DNA of 64,000 nt from Lolium rigidum (GCF_022539505.1 NC_061510.1:98224292-98288291), one strand, 5' to 3'; positions 10,047 to 21,846 are shown, counted from the stretch's first letter. The notes: a model not told the origin generated them from the letters alone. Translations and numbers: made by a program.

Positions 10047-11987
10047 CTACCAGGTTACTGTCGTCATAACTGCGGTCTTTTCTTTTCTTACGGCGATCCC
10101 TTCGTCCACCCGAGTCGTGCTTCGGCTGATCGTCGTCTTCGTCGTCGCTGCGCTATCGAGGCTTTCGTACGTTGTCCTCGCCATCAGCCCAGCTGTTGGC
10201 ATTTCCATTAACTTGGTTATAGTTTTTGGCTTCTTGCGCCCAAGCTCCTCTATGTAGGTTTCACGTCGGATGCCATCGCTGAAAGCATCGATTGCTCTGT
10301 CGACAGAGACATCTTCGGCAGCGTTTAGGAGCTTGGTGAATCTCCCGATGTAGGCGCGCATCGATTCCTTTTGCTTCTGTTGGCAATGTCGTAATTCCTC
10401 GATCCCGACAGGTCTTTTGTATGTTGCTTGGAAATTGGCAACGAAAGCGTCCACTAGATCGTCCCATGATTTGATGGAACCTTTCGGCAGGCCTCTCAGC
10501 CAAGCTCGTGCAGAATCCTTCAGGTAAAGCTGCAAGCACTGCATTGCTGCTATCTGATTTCCCTTGTGTAAGATTACAGTCTGTAAGTAATCGTCTATCC
10601 AAGACCTCGGCTCCTGCTGTCCATCGTATTTGGCAGCGTCAGTGGGGGTGGGCTTGAACTTTTTGGGCGGCATCGCCTCACGGATCTTGTAGCTTAAACA
10701 ATCGCCCCCCCTTAGCTCGCCGTCGTTCTCCTGGCTTTCATCTGAGGTGTCACTGTCGTATTCCTCCCTAGCGGCGCGTCGTCGCCTTGCTTTATCGATT
10801 CTGCTCTGGGTGATTTCATCTCGAGCATCCCTCGAGCGATGCTTTGAGCCACTGGGCTGTAATGTGGTCTTTTCCTTCCGTGGGACCAGGTTGTCTCCTA
10901 ATATTGCGAGACTTTCTAAGGCGCCCCGGTGAGCTTGAGCCATAGAACCTTCAGGTCGCTGATTGATGAGGTACGCTGCGAGGTTGGCAGTTGCTCCCTC
11001 GACGGTTTTTGGCCGTATCATGCCTGCTGTGTCCGTGGTCATGAAGGACTTGGTCAGATTTGACGTGATTTCTCTAGCATCATCTTCCGAAAGCCTGGAT
11101 AGCCTTGATCGGTGCTTGCCTACGCCTTGAATGCTTCGGGAGGCGCTTCCTCGCGAGCCTCTCCGTTGCTCGCTAGATTGTTCCGCAGCGGATAGGCGTC
11201 TCTCGAGGGTGGCTTGCTCTTTTGATAAGCGCTCCCGGTTCTTCTCCAATATAGAGCGATAGGCGTTGAGGGTTCCAACCAAGGTTCCTGCGGGGAACGA
11301 TGTGTTGTTAAGCACGGCCGCCCTGGCTGCTGCCCATTCTTCCTCTGCGATGGTGTAATCGCTGTTGTTGTTACTGGCGCTGTTTTCAAAACTTATCCGT
11401 CTGCTGGATCGGGGAGTGTGATCTCCATCTCCCCTGTTTCGTGTGTTTCCTGTGTTATTGGCGGCATAAACTTGATGGCGCGCTGCTTTTCAGGTGGCCT
11501 TCTTTGCAACGCTGTCGACGCTGTCCTCTCCCGACGAATATTGGGCGCTGCAGATGAACGGTGTATCGCTCGATCCCAACCCGTGCCTAGTGTCGCAGTT
11601 TAAACAGTAGTATGAGGTCATCTCTGAAGACACGAGGTTATCGGATCCGACTGACATTGAAGACGTCGACCGAGCGGTTGATGGCGAGGATGAGTTCGTC
11701 GAGTTGGTCAGGCCAGCCGAGAGGTCGACTGATGATGACAGGCTTGGCCCTGCGGCCGATGGTGGTGATTTCCTTGCTGACCTGGTGGTGTGAGGTCCTA
11801 GCAGTCGAAGGACTCCTTCCGCGCTGATGTTGTAGTGGACACTGCCGAACGCCATCTCCATGTTTCCTTGTAGATCTGAGAAGGTTGAGCGTGAGGAGTC
11901 GCTGTGCGGGGTGAATTCGTAGGAGCCGAATCGAAACGGGCTTCCTAGTCTTGGCGATGATGGTGTCGACGAAGCTGTCGACGACAT
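10047..11987 (-). pseudogene. gag: Gypsy-1 gag (one in-frame stop)
   Basis: From the ATG at 11,987 the frame is open to 10,047 except for a single TGA at 11,490-11,492. The N-terminal third is Ser/Thr-rich and low in complexity. The middle is a basic and acidic coiled region. The C-terminal part from about 10,673 is the retrotransposon gag (capsid) domain, with DAAKYDGQQEPRSWIDDYLQ, ARAWLRGLPKGSIKSWDDL and FVANFQATYKRP. This protein would package element RNA in virus-like particles. The open frame also extends upstream into the LTR to 12,149, but I prefer 11,987 because it lies after the primer-binding site. With a CGA-to-TGA type change as the only break, the gag is nearly intact. Confidence 0.7.
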
Positions 11988-12027
11988 GACTGGAACTACC
12001 GATGTCGGGTCTTGTGCCGACAGTCTT

Positions 12028-12045
12028 CCCACAGACGGTGCCAAT
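12028..12045 (-). other. Gypsy-1 primer-binding site
   Basis: On the minus strand, directly after the right LTR, the sequence reads ATTGGCACCGTCTGTGGG. Position and the TGGCACC start fit a tRNA primer site and fix the element's orientation as minus. I do not assign the tRNA. Confidence 0.6.
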
Positions 12046-12585
12046 TGTCGAGGGTACTCCTCGGCAATGCCCTCCGATTGGGGCTTAGGGTTGATGGAAT
12101 CCCGTAGGCTGACACGAGACATCGGTGAACAGACAAGCGGGGAGAGCAATTTACCCAGGTTCGGGGCCCTCGATGAGGTAAACCCTTACGTCCTGCATGT
12201 CTGATCTTGATTATGAGAATATTGGGTTACAATGGGGTGCCGAAGGTTTCGGCTGTGATCTCGTCGAGAGGCTAAGCGCTACGGCGACCTAGCTCTAGAC
12301 TTCTGGTGGCTAAAGTTGCTATGATTGATTCTGTCCCTCAGCAGCCCCTCTCCTGGCCTTTATATAGGAGGCCAGGTCTAAAGAGATCTGTCCGGTTACG
12401 ACTAGGTTTACAAAAGACCTAGCTCTAAACTTTCCTTGTTCGGCTCCTCTCTGTCTTGTTCTTCAAGGAATCTTCTCCAGCACCGTCTTAGTGGCCCGCC
12501 TTGCCATCGGGTATCTTCATGGGCCTCCAGTTGGGCTGCACAGGATAGGGCAATGTCAGTTACCCGAAGGGTAATGCCCACGTCA
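12046..12585 (-). repeat. Gypsy-1 LTR, right copy (5' LTR in element sense)
   Basis: This is the 540-bp partner of 2,878-3,417. The TATA-like sequence sits at 12,359-12,367 in the same palindromic setting. ATTGT at 12,586-12,590 is the right target-site copy. Confidence 0.9.
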
Positions 12586-12590
12586 ATTGT

Positions 12591-14079
12591 ATTAACAGAA
12601 ATTGAATAACCAATTTTATAATTGTATCCAGAAGCACATCATCAAGAATAGATGAATTTGTGCAACTGAACAAACAAGCAAGCCCTAGGATAAGATGGAG
12701 CCTCACAAAAATACACACAGGCATAACTGCCACTTGCAAATGCAAGTACTGCAAGCAGTAGTAAGCCAAGGATGCAAGTAGAGATGCATACACATATAAT
12801 TTGAGCAACAGCAATAGCCAGGGCTAGCCAAGCAAGCAATTAATCAACCATAACATGTCCAGTGGCACAATAGGAACAGCAGCATCAGTTCATGACATGT
12901 AGAGCATAGCAACAACCAACAGCATAGCAGTAGATCATGCATTAGGGAATAGCAGCAGCCAATAGCACAGCAGTAGATCAAGCAATAGAGCAAGAGCAGC
13001 AGCAGTAGCAGCAGGCATAGCAAAGGAGCAGCATGGCATGGCCAGCATCCTCAGAGAGGGAGGCCTGGCCAGTGACCCAGAGCATGGAGAAGGAAAGGAG
13101 AAGAGAGGAAGGGGGCAGCAAGAGGCGTACCTGGAGCATGGCGATGTAGCCTGTAGGTATGCCCATGGCGGCACGGCGGCACACGCCTAGTCACGGCAGC
13201 ACTAGGCCAAGACCAAGCCGTGGTTACACCGAGCACCACCGCTCCAGCGCACCACCAGCATGCTCTAAGCACCACCATGGCGCCCAGGAGCATCGACACG
13301 ACAAGAATCACCGTGCATCCCGCAACCCTAGTTGTAGTAGGGGGTCGAGGACCAGCAGAGGCGACGCGATCTTCCACATCGAGGCGGACAGAAGTGGGAG
13401 GCATCGCGAGTCGGTTCGATTGCGACCAACCACGCCGCCAGGGACCGCCGGAGACGGCCGGGAGACGCCGACGACGGCGACACAGAGTCGGAGAGTACGG
13501 AGGGGATTAGGGTTAGGTCACGGAGAGGGCGACGCGAGCGAGTGAGCCGGTTGGGCCGAGCCCAACGGGCTGATCCAACCTAACCACTCGGTCGGTCTGA
13601 CGAGTGGGCCCAAGGAGGGGCAAATTGGTCATTTGACCATGGGGTTTTTATTAAAATTTGAAAATAAAAAACCCTAAAATAACTCTAAAAAAATAAATAA
13701 ATAATATGTAGACCACTTAAAATGTTGAGACCTATCCAAAATAAATAGTCTCATCATAAATTGAATAAATGTTACAGATGGATATAATAAAATACTACCA
13801 ATAAAATTGAATAAAAAGTTCTAAGCTTTTAAATAATTAAAGAAAGAATGATAATTCATAATTATTCTAAAAAAGTTGGAAATTTTCTTTGAATAAACAC
13901 CTCAATAAAAATAACAAAGAATTAGTTAATAACTCTTAAGGAGTGTTATAAATTGTGCTTATTCGCCACCTCTAACAATTAAATAATTAAGCATCGGGAA
14001 GGGGGAACAACCCTAAAAATCAAAAGCATGCATATTTGAATCTGTAACCATTGCCCTTATCGGACAATGATGCTATCTT
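12591..14079 (+). repeat. Solo LTR segment 2
   Basis: This resumes the long solo LTR after Gypsy-1. It is AG/CA-rich, then turns GC-rich at 13,170-13,560, then AT-rich. The GC-rich part contains overlapping open frames on both strands (for example 13,159-13,545) that look compositional. AATGATGCTATCTT at 14,066-14,079 is the left target copy of LINE-B. Confidence 0.65.
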
Positions 14080-14154
14080 GGCACACTAGAAGATGGAGCT
14101 CCCACGTCCCCCCCCATCCCCAAGCCCTAGACACCTTCTCAGCCGGCGATCTCC

Positions 14155-15253
14155 TTGTTCTCTGGTGATCTCCTCCTTCCCTGCCGACCATCTTCACCGG
14201 CGTCTCCTCCTCCTCAAGGTGATACCCTATGGCACCCTCTCCTCTTGGACGTTGGAAGGTTTCTTTTGAAGTTCTCCTTGGTTCTGGTAGAAGCAAGTCT
14301 TCCCCTGGTTTTCTCCTTCTTTGGCCAAGGAATTGGTTGGTCTTGGTTAATCATAAAGATTCTCCTTTGGTTGGTAAACATCTTAATCCTGGTGAGGTTT
14401 TCTACACGGGATCCACGAGTCAAGTTTGCATCTCATGTCGCCGTGGTTGAGGCTTGTCTACTTTCACCTCTGGGTTTTTCCTCGTTCCCTGAAGCACCCC
14501 CTGTTAGATGGAGAGTTACCTATGCTGATATGGTTCCTTCGTCACAATTCAAGGATTCCAAGCCCGTTTTCTCTAGATCTGCCTTCCTTATCCTCAAACC
14601 ACATGCCAAAAGAATTGTTCTGTTAGATTCAAAAGAACAAGTTTTGGATGCTCGTTTTTTGCTTCTTGATGAGAAGATTTGTCTGGGGCAGTTCTTGGAT
14701 CTAAATGTTTTCACGGTACTGGTTGGGGAGCGTGTTGTTTCAGATTCTATCTCTCATGCTCTTCATTTGGAGAAGAAAGCTGCTGCTCCTAGATCTTTTG
14801 TTGAGGTAGTGTCTAGCTCCCCTCCAAGGCAAGATAATTGTACTGTCTCTCTTGGTGATGGTTTTAAGAGCTTGGATTTTTCTCAAGGCCAAGTCTTTGA
14901 ATTGGAGTGTTCCAAGAAATTTGGACAAAAAGTGAATATGGATAAATTTTCTCGCAAGAAAGCCTTTCTTCATGGTCTCGTTCTTTTGGTCGTGCTTGCT
15001 TCGGATTGGATGTTCATACGATGGCCATTGCTCTTCAAGCTTGTTTTGGTGGTTTGGCATCTCTTTATAATGTTAAACATCTTCGAGACAAGCTTCGGGT
15101 TCTCGCTTCCTCAAGTTCGGCTTGGTTTTCAAATTTATAACTTGGGTTCTCAAGCTCGGACCTCTTTCAAGATCTTTTTTCATCTCTGGGGTCAAGGTGG
15201 GCCTAATTGGATTGCTGAAGAGAGGAAATTTTACAAAGAACGAGCTTGGAAGA
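14155..15253 (+). pseudogene. LINE-B ORF1 N-terminal region (frameshifted)
   Basis: One open frame runs 14,155-15,273. Its middle part (DSKEQVLDARFLLLDEKICL, then RSFVEVVSSSPPR) resembles the N-terminal region of ORF1 in grass L1 elements. From about 14,985 to 15,120 the better match is in another frame (FGLDVHTMAIALQACFGG), and then the first frame resumes (FKIFFHLWGQGGPNWIAEE). I therefore read it as a decayed continuation of ORF1 rather than a separate ORF. The 20-nt overlap with the next frame is probably a by-product of that decay. Confidence 0.5.
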
Positions 15254-17824
15254 ATGGACGAAGTCAAGGCTAATTTCCAAAATAGAAAGTCGGTTTTCTC
15301 AAGGTTATCTTATTCTCAAAAGGTGGCGGAAAATAATCCCGTGGTGTCGGCTTTTGATAGATTGGCTTATGCAACGGCTCCATCAACGGTCTTTATGCCA
15401 CCGCGACAGTCTAATGAGGTATTTAAGGATTCTTATGGCAATTTTAATGCACCTATTGATCCTGGTCAACGGTATAATCGATCGTTTCCCAATCAAAAGA
15501 CAAGTGTTAATTTCGGCGCCAATTTGCCGGGCTTCCTTTCCTCCTTTAAATTTCCGAGCTTTCCTTCTTTGGATTGGCCCGACATGTCCTTCCTTTCCTG
15601 GTTCAAGGCCCATGGGCCGGCGCCTCAAATCCAGCTTGTTTCCCATTTTGGAGATTTCTCTTTTTTCCAGTCTCAGAAAACAGAGAACCTCTTGCACCTC
15701 GCCTCCTCGGCTTCTTCGTCCATCTCTCTCCTCTGTAAAAACCCTCTGACACTCTCTGCACCGAGGTCGCCGGGAGCTTCACCGGTGACAATGGCCAACA
15801 TTCCCATCGACCCTCGCCCGTTCGTGCCGCCTGGATTTGAGATTCAGCAGATTGAGGGAAGAGTTGGGGTCAAGCGTGTCGTCGTGGCAAGGAAGCCGAG
15901 GATGCATGAACAGTATGCCATCGCCACCATTAATCCTTTTCCCCAAGGTCAGGTACACTTCCCTAATGTCAGAAATGTACTAGAAGAGTTCTTGAATGAG
16001 GTGGCAGAGGTGGGGTTTCAGGATATTCAGGAATGTCCTTTTGGGGCAGCCTATGTTCAGTTCACTAATGTCAGTGATAGGGATAGGCTGATACACACTA
16101 GTCCTATCCCTTTTGGAGATGTTGACATTTCTTTCTGTAAGCATGATGAAGGGAGAAACTGGCGTGCTGCTAATTTTAATAGAGATGCTTGGGTTCTTAT
16201 TGTTGGACCTCCTTTAGATCATATGAATACTGAGGACCTAAATGCTTGTTTCCATGATATTGGCACTCTTCTGCTCTGGGAAAGAGATCCTAATAAGAAG
16301 GGAAGAGTGGTGGCCAAAGTGAGAGTTACTGATCTGATTGAAATTCCAAAGAGCATCAGGTTTACTGAAGGAAATAGGCCTGATGCTGAATCCTGGACAT
16401 TCTCTGTGGAAGTACTGCAGCACAATCTTCTTGGTGGGGGCCCACCTGATGAGGACCCACTTCCTGGTGATGGGGTGGACCCACATCCTTTGCCAGATGA
16501 CTTGGCTCCACCTGCTGCTCCTCTTCTTCCAGCACAAATTGAAGCCAATGATGATGATGATGGGGAAGATGATGGCTGGGGACACTGAGCTATGGGAAAT
16601 GATATTCAGCAAGAGGAAGATAATCATATGGAAGTGGACATTGCTCCCAATGCTGCCTTCCAAGGACTTTTGGATGCCATTCAAGCTGAAGAGATGATTC
16701 TTGATAACCCTCCTGTGGCTGACTCTAGCAGTGATATTACCTATTCCTCTGGCAGCTCTAATTCTTCAGTTAATGCTGCAAACCAACAGTTGGTGATTCA
16801 TGCTGGAGTAGAAGTGGGTCTGCTTCCTTTCAACCAGATGGGTGAAGGCCTTCAGAACATTGCCCTGGCATATATAGAAGAAGGTGAAGAAGCTGATTCT
16901 GATGATGAGAATGGGATGATTCATCAAGAAAATGCTGTGAATGTTGCTGAGGAAGATAATGGAAATGCTTTTCCTTTGCTTGAGGATGACAATTTGGCAC
17001 CACCACAGGAAGCACACCTTATTGTTGGAAGGGTGGAAACATCCTTTTTCTCTATACCAGAAGAGCATGATCTTACTAAAAGATTCTCCAAGCAAGGCAT
17101 GAAGATTTGGGAGGCATACTTTGCTCCTAACATCCACCATTCTTCTGCAAGTGGTTACCCCTGTGAGATACCTGTAAGTTGGTTCAATTTTGTCACTCTT
17201 ATGCTTATGACACCTGATAAATTTGATTGGGCCAAGGGTTTCTTAACTTCTCAGTTATGGAATATTATCAAGGAATCTATTGCATATGAACACACTATTT
17301 CTTTTGTGATTCCTGATAAATGTGTTGCAAATCAGGCCCCTGTTTGCCAGTTGTTGGAAGAATCTCAGGAGAGTCCCAAGAGTAATTTACTGATAAATGG
17401 AGATAATTCTATCTCCCCAAGAAAGAAAAGGAGAGATGGAGGGGTGCCTCTGATTGAATCAGAGGTAAGAAGGAGCCCCAGACTGGTTCTTTTAAATAAT
17501 GGGTACAAAAGGCATGATAACTGTGTTGATAAGAATTGTTTGACCTGCACTGCTGTTCCTCCTATAATCAATACCAAAGTGGTGAAAAACTTGGCTTCTT
17601 CTTTCTGTAAGGTACAGGAAGATGGCTTGGAAAAGAAGTTGCTGAAGAAGACTAGAATGGATACAAATAAAAAAGCTCCAGGAACAGCACAAGAGGATCC
17701 TGCTCATGGACCCAAGGCTACCAAAGTGAGAGCACAAGCCAGCACTAGTGGAAGCAACAAAGAGAAAGGATCAAATGCTGCTGATGGGGTGGCATCTCAG
17801 GCCAAAAAAAGGCCCCATAAATAG
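15254..17824 (+). pseudogene. LINE-B ORF1 (nucleic-acid-binding protein), single TGA
   Basis: The frame is open from 15,254 to 17,824 except for one TGA at 16,586-16,588. A TGG-to-TGA change would explain that stop. It begins with repeated KSVFSRLSY/SAFDRLAY-like stretches. From the Met at 15,791 comes a domain found in many Triticeae LINE ORF1 proteins (PRPFVPPGFEIQQIEGRVGV, then CKHDEGRNWRAANFNRDAWV and ARVTDLIEIP-like sequence). A long acidic Asp/Glu region follows (16,530-17,000). The C-terminal part has EIPVSWFNFVTLMLM, FVIPDKCVANQAPVC, ESEVRRSPRL and a Cys-rich CVDKNCLTC. ORF1 proteins of L1 elements coat the element RNA and act as chaperones. Apart from the single stop this one is well preserved. 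Confidence 0.7.
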
Positions 17825-18093
17825 AGTGATTTAATGTTAGACAGCTATCATGCTTTTGTGGCAGAGAAGGGATATCTTTTATATGCTTGTAATAGCTATA
17901 TGGTGTATCAAACTTGTCCCAGTTGCTTTTGTGGAGCTACTGATGCCTTCAGTTATATATCATGGATTATGCTCTGTTCTGTGTTGTGTGCTTGTCTTGG
18001 CTCTCTGTTTTCTTGTATGAATGGTGGTGTCAAAGCTTCTACTGGTTTCAGCTGTGGTGATCACTCACATAAAAAAATTACCAATAGTTTCCC
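17825..18093 (+). other. LINE-B inter-ORF spacer
   Basis: About 270 bp separate ORF1 and ORF2, with no conserved coding signal. A spacer of this kind is usual between the two ORFs of plant L1 elements. Confidence 0.4.
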
Positions 18094-19569
18094 ATGGATC
18101 ACAACAGAAGTTGGAAAATTTTAAATTGGAACTTGAGAGGAATTAATTCTGAAAATAAATGGGTTGCACTTACTAGTAAAATTGATGAATCAAATTGTGA
18201 CATCATTTGTCTGCAAGAAACAAAAAGAGAATCTTTTGATATGGAGTATATAAGAAAATTCTGTCCGAAAAGATTTGATAAATTTGAATTCCTCCCTTCA
18301 ATTGGATCTTCTGGGGGCCTTGTTACCATCTGGTGTAGTTCTTTGTTCTCTGGCACTTTGGCTTTTCAGAATGAGTTCTCCATCTCTGTTCAGCTCACCA
18401 GTAATCTTGCAGATAGTACTTGGATTTTAACAAATGTTTATGGCCCAAGTCAAATAGAAAGGAAAAGTGAATTTATTGAATGGTTCACAAATATTGACAT
18501 GCCTGATAATATGGATTGGTTAATCATGGGGGACTTCAACTTCATCAGGAAACCCTCAGACAGAAACAAACCAGGAGGGGACATTAATGGGATGCTTCTT
18601 TTCAATGAGGCAATCAGCAATTTGGGCCTAATAGAGTTGCCACTTAAAGGGAGAAAGTACACTTGGAGCAATATGCAACAGTCTCCTTTGCTTGAAAGAC
18701 TGGACTGGTTTTTTTCTTCATCTTCATGGACTGTTAATTATCCTTTATCTATGGTTTTTCCCCTAGTGAAGCCAACCTCTGATCATGTCCCTTGTGTTGT
18801 TTCTATTGGCACTAATATTCCAAAGGCTAATGTGTTCCGATTTGAGAATTACTGGTTACAACATAGTGACTTTAAGAATATTGTGCAAGCTAGTTGGAAC
18901 ATTCCAGTTGGACATTCTGATCCTGCCAAAAAAGTCACTGCCAAATTAAAGAATTTGAGGAAAAGTATAAAGCTTTGGGCAAAGAATTTGCCCTGCTTAA
19001 AGATTCTCATTGAAAAGGTTAATTCTGTTATCACCTTCTTGGATATGATGGAGGAATTTAGAACTCTTTCTCTGGAGGAGTGGAATCTAAGAGACATTCT
19101 TAAAGATCATATAATAAATCTGCTACAAAATCAAAAAGCTTACTGGAAACAAAGAGGAAAAATAAAATGGGTAAAGCTTGGAGATGCAAATACAAAGTTT
19201 TTTCACAACAAAGCAACAATAAATCACAGACATAATTATATCTCTGGGCTGATGAATGAAAGTTTAGCTGAAATTACAGATCATGATGGAAAAGCTGATA
19301 TTCTTTGGAAGGCTTTCAAGGAAAGGATGGGGAAGTCTGATAACCTTTCTATGATGTTTAACTTGCATGATTTCTATGGAGAAGGGATGGATGCAGAGAC
19401 AAGGGCACAGTTGGAGTCACCTTTCACAGATAAAGAAATTGATGATATAATAAAAGCTCTTCCCAATGACAAATCCCCTGGGCCAGATGGTTTTAATAAT
19501 GAATTCTTTAAAAATTGTTGGCATATTGTTGGGAAAGATGTTAAGGATTTGATCGAGAGGATTCTATGA
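18094..19569 (+). pseudogene. LINE-B ORF2 part 1: AP-endonuclease and start of reverse transcriptase
   Basis: Residues 1-230 are an exonuclease-endonuclease-phosphatase domain with the expected blocks: ILNWNLRGIN, CLQETK, GGLVTIW, NVYGP, MGDFNFI, ERLDWFF and TSDHVP. This enzyme nicks the target DNA to start target-primed reverse transcription. The linker contains WKQRGKIKWVKLGDANTKFF, a block conserved before RT in plant L1s. The frame then enters RT (LPNDKSPGPDGF) and ends at a TGA at 19,567-19,569. One extra A near 19,558 shifts the frame; the next part continues at 19,570. Confidence 0.85.
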
Positions 19570-20569
19570 TGGTAATATCAATTTGGAGAGTATTAATTCT
19601 TCCTATATTTCCTTAATTCCAAAAGTGGATTCCCCAATGAGACCAAGTGACTTTAGGCCCATTTCTTTACTAAACACAGTGCTCAAAATCATCACCAAGC
19701 TGCTAGCAAATAGATTGCAAAAAATCATTCTACAACTAGTTCATAAAAATCAGTATGGTTTCCTGAAGCAGAGGTCTATACAAGATTGTTTGGGTTGGGC
19801 TTTTGAATATATCTTTCGGTGCCACAAGTCAAAGGAGGAAATTGTCATACTCAAGTTAGACTTTGAGAAAGCTTTTGATAAGATTGAGCATAGCACAATT
19901 TTGGAAATTTTGAGAGCAAGAGGGTTTGGAGAAAAATGGATAAATTGGATACACTTAATTCTCAGTACTGGTACCTCTGCTGTACTGCTCAATGGTACAC
20001 CTGGAAAAAGATTTTACTGTAAACGAGGAGTAAGACAAGGGGATCCTCTTTCTCCTCTTCTTTTTGTGCTTGCAGCAGACTTGCTTCAATCTATACTAAA
20101 CTCAGCCATGAATCAAGGAATTATAGAAAGGCCTATTCTATCACCTGCTTGCCCTGATTTTCCAGTTGTTCGATATGTCGATGATACCCTGATAGTCATG
20201 AAAGCAAATTCTAGCAATTTGATCTGTCTCAAAGCACTGTTACAAACTTTTGCTGACTCCACTGGTTTGAAAGTGAACTATAATAAATCCAATATGATTC
20301 CAATCAATTTAAGTGAAGAAAGGCTCAACCACTTCTCTGAAACAATGCAATGTCAGAAGGGATCTCTGCCTTTCACATACCCGGGGCTGCCACTCAGTAT
20401 TACCAAACCATCCATGGAGCATTTTCTTCCCATTGTACAAAGAACCCAAGCAAGGCTTGGAGGAATTGCAGATTTTTTAAACTATGGAGGAAGCTACAAC
20501 TGGTTAAATCTGTTCTTGCTTCTATGCCAGTTTTTTTCATGTGCTGCTTTGATGTTCCTGTGGCCATAA
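19570..20569 (+). pseudogene. LINE-B ORF2 part 2: reverse transcriptase core
   Basis: This carries the RT blocks [53 protein letters not shown] and [20 protein letters not shown], and the catalytic YVDD at 20,174-20,185. The two Asp residues of YVDD and the upstream Asp of KLDFEKAFD are present. The match breaks near 20,490, where the frame shifts. From there to 20,569 this frame is out of register and the correct reading is in the next part. Confidence 0.85.
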
Positions 20570-21129
20570 AGGAACAAGTTGTAAAGTATATGAGACATTG
20601 CTTGTGGAGAAAGAAAAATAATGATGTCCAAGCTAATGGCTCAGCTCTTGTTGCATGGAAAAAGATCTGTAGGCCCAAAGAACAAGGTGGTTTGGGAGTT
20701 CTCAATTTGGAAATTCAAAATAAAGCTCTCATGCTGAAAAATCTTCACAAATTCTTCAATAATCATGACATCCCTTGGGTTCATTTGGTCAGAGAGTCAT
20801 ATTACTCAAATGGAAATTTGCCTACAAACAACTTGGGTCATTCTTTCTGGTGGAGATCACATTTAAAATTGCTAGATATATATAAAGCTATGTCTAGATG
20901 CAATATTGGAAATGGTAAATCTGTTAATTTCTGGACAGATCTTTGGGAAGACACCTGCCTACATCAAAAGTTTCCTCATTTAGTGACTTATGCTAAGCAT
21001 ACTGATTGGTCTGTGGACAGAGTTATACACACTGAATATCTTGAGGATCTATTTCATCTGCCACTTTCCCGACAAGCTTTTGGAGAATTTCGGGATCTTG
21101 AAGTTATATGTCGAATGCACTCACAGTAG
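20490..21129 (+). pseudogene. LINE-B ORF2 part 3: RT thumb and connection
   Basis: After a frameshift the reading [20 protein letters not shown] continues the L1 protein. AWKKICRPKEQGGLGVLNLE, SFWWRSHLKL and CNIGNGKSVNFWTDLWEDTC follow, all standard blocks between RT and the zinc-binding tail in plant L1s. The frame stops at 21,129, after another shift near 21,115. Confidence 0.8.
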
Positions 21130-21711
21130 TACAAGATGGGAATCTAGATAATTGGTCCTATATCCGGGGAATGCAGAATTTTCTTCTCGGAAAGCATATA
21201 AAGCTATGATTGGGTTTTCACCAAGCATCCGACTTATTCTCCATTTTATGGAAATCTTCATGTCAAGCCAAGCACAAATTCTTCTTCTGGTTATTATTAC
21301 ATGACAGATTGAACACAAGAAACTTGCTGAGAAGAAAAAATTTCATCTTGCCATCTTATCAGTGTTTTGTGGATAATTGCAATGAGGAAGAAACTCGGTC
21401 CACCTTTTCGGGCTTGTTCGTTTGCAAAGAAATGTTGGGATTTCATTAGCCCACAGAGAAATAGAAACTTATCTATTATGGAAGCTTTTGAGGATATGAG
21501 AGTTAAAATGAAGCTACCTTTTGCTTTGGAAGTGTTAATTCTAGCAGCATGGGGTATCTGGATAGTCAGGAACAATAAGATTTTCAAGGATCGGAATGCA
21601 GATTTTAATTCGTGGAAAGCAATCTTACTTCAAGAACTAAGACTGCTCGTGCATAGAATGAAAAAGAAGCATGTAAATTCCTTCAAAGAATGGATTCAAT
21701 CTTTAAATTAG
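21115..21711 (+). pseudogene. LINE-B ORF2 part 4: zf-RVT tail
   Basis: The reading after the shift gives NWSYIRGNAEFSSRKAYKAM and SILWKSSCQAKHKFFFWLLL with NTRNLLRRKNF, which is the zf-RVT domain. A further shift near 21,400 moves to the frame with CSFAKKCWDFIS and ILAAWGIWIVRNNKIFKDRN, ending at TAG 21,709-21,711. In all I count four frameshifts in ORF2, so the element cannot make a functional polyprotein. Confidence 0.8.
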
Positions 21712-21787
21712 TGTTAGCTTTAGATTTACTTTTCTAAGAGAGTTTCTCACTCTCTTTTGTAATCTTTGGATGCTATTATTTTATAAT

Positions 21788-21832
21788 TAATAAAAATTGC
21801 AGGGGGCTTTTTGCCCACTGTTTTACTTCTGG
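21788..21832 (+). other. LINE-B 3' terminus with stem-loop
   Basis: After an AATTAATAAAAATTGC run the element ends with the stem-loop GGGC-TTTTT-GCCC, then CACTGTTTTACTTCTGG, directly against the 14-bp duplication. No A-tail is present. I infer that the terminal structure may be what ORF2 recognises. Confidence 0.55.
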
Positions 21833-21846
21833 AATGATGCTATCTT

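Larger units (their letters stand above)
2878..12585 (-). mobile_element. Gypsy-1: complete non-autonomous LTR retrotransposon with antisense gene
   Basis: Two 540-bp direct repeats (2,878-3,417 and 12,046-12,585) start TGTCGAGGG and end ACGTCA. They are flanked by the duplication ATTGT (2,873-2,877 and 12,586-12,590). The element's sense strand is minus: a primer-binding-site-like sequence adjoins the right LTR, and gag and a protease-like region follow in order. No reverse transcriptase, RNase H or integrase motif is present, so mobilisation would need an autonomous partner. The 3' half (3,418-8,080) carries an antisense, intron-containing gene. A by-eye comparison of the LTRs finds about 16 substitutions in 540 bp (~3%). 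At the commonly used grass rate of 1.3e-8 per site per year that suggests roughly 1 My, as an estimate only. Confidence 0.9.
14080..21832 (+). mobile_element. LINE-B: near-full-length L1-type non-LTR retrotransposon
   Basis: The element is bounded by a perfect 14-bp duplication, AATGATGCTATCTT (14,066-14,079 and 21,833-21,846). It contains ORF1, an AP-endonuclease, a reverse transcriptase and a zf-RVT tail in the order typical of plant L1 elements. The 7.75 kb length and the presence of a 5' region imply little or no 5' truncation. There is no poly(A) tail. The 3' end is instead a short stem-loop (GGGC TTTTT GCCC) followed by CACTGTTTTACTTCTGG. Several frameshifts and one stop show it is inactive. 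Confidence 0.9.

Noticed and set aside
11988..12149. N-terminal extension of the Gypsy-1 gag into the LTR
   Set aside because: The frame is open there, but it crosses the primer-binding site and LTR, which are not normally translated. The ATG at 11,987 is preferred.
13159..13545. Overlapping long open frames on both strands in a GC-rich patch
   Set aside because: The patch lies within the solo LTR, has no known domain and several frames are open at once, as expected from composition.
15254..15273. 20-nt overlap of the 14,155-15,273 frame with ORF1, suggestive of translational coupling in LINE-B
   Set aside because: The upstream frame goes out of register with LINE ORF1 homology for part of its length. 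The overlap is better explained by a frameshift in one decayed ORF.
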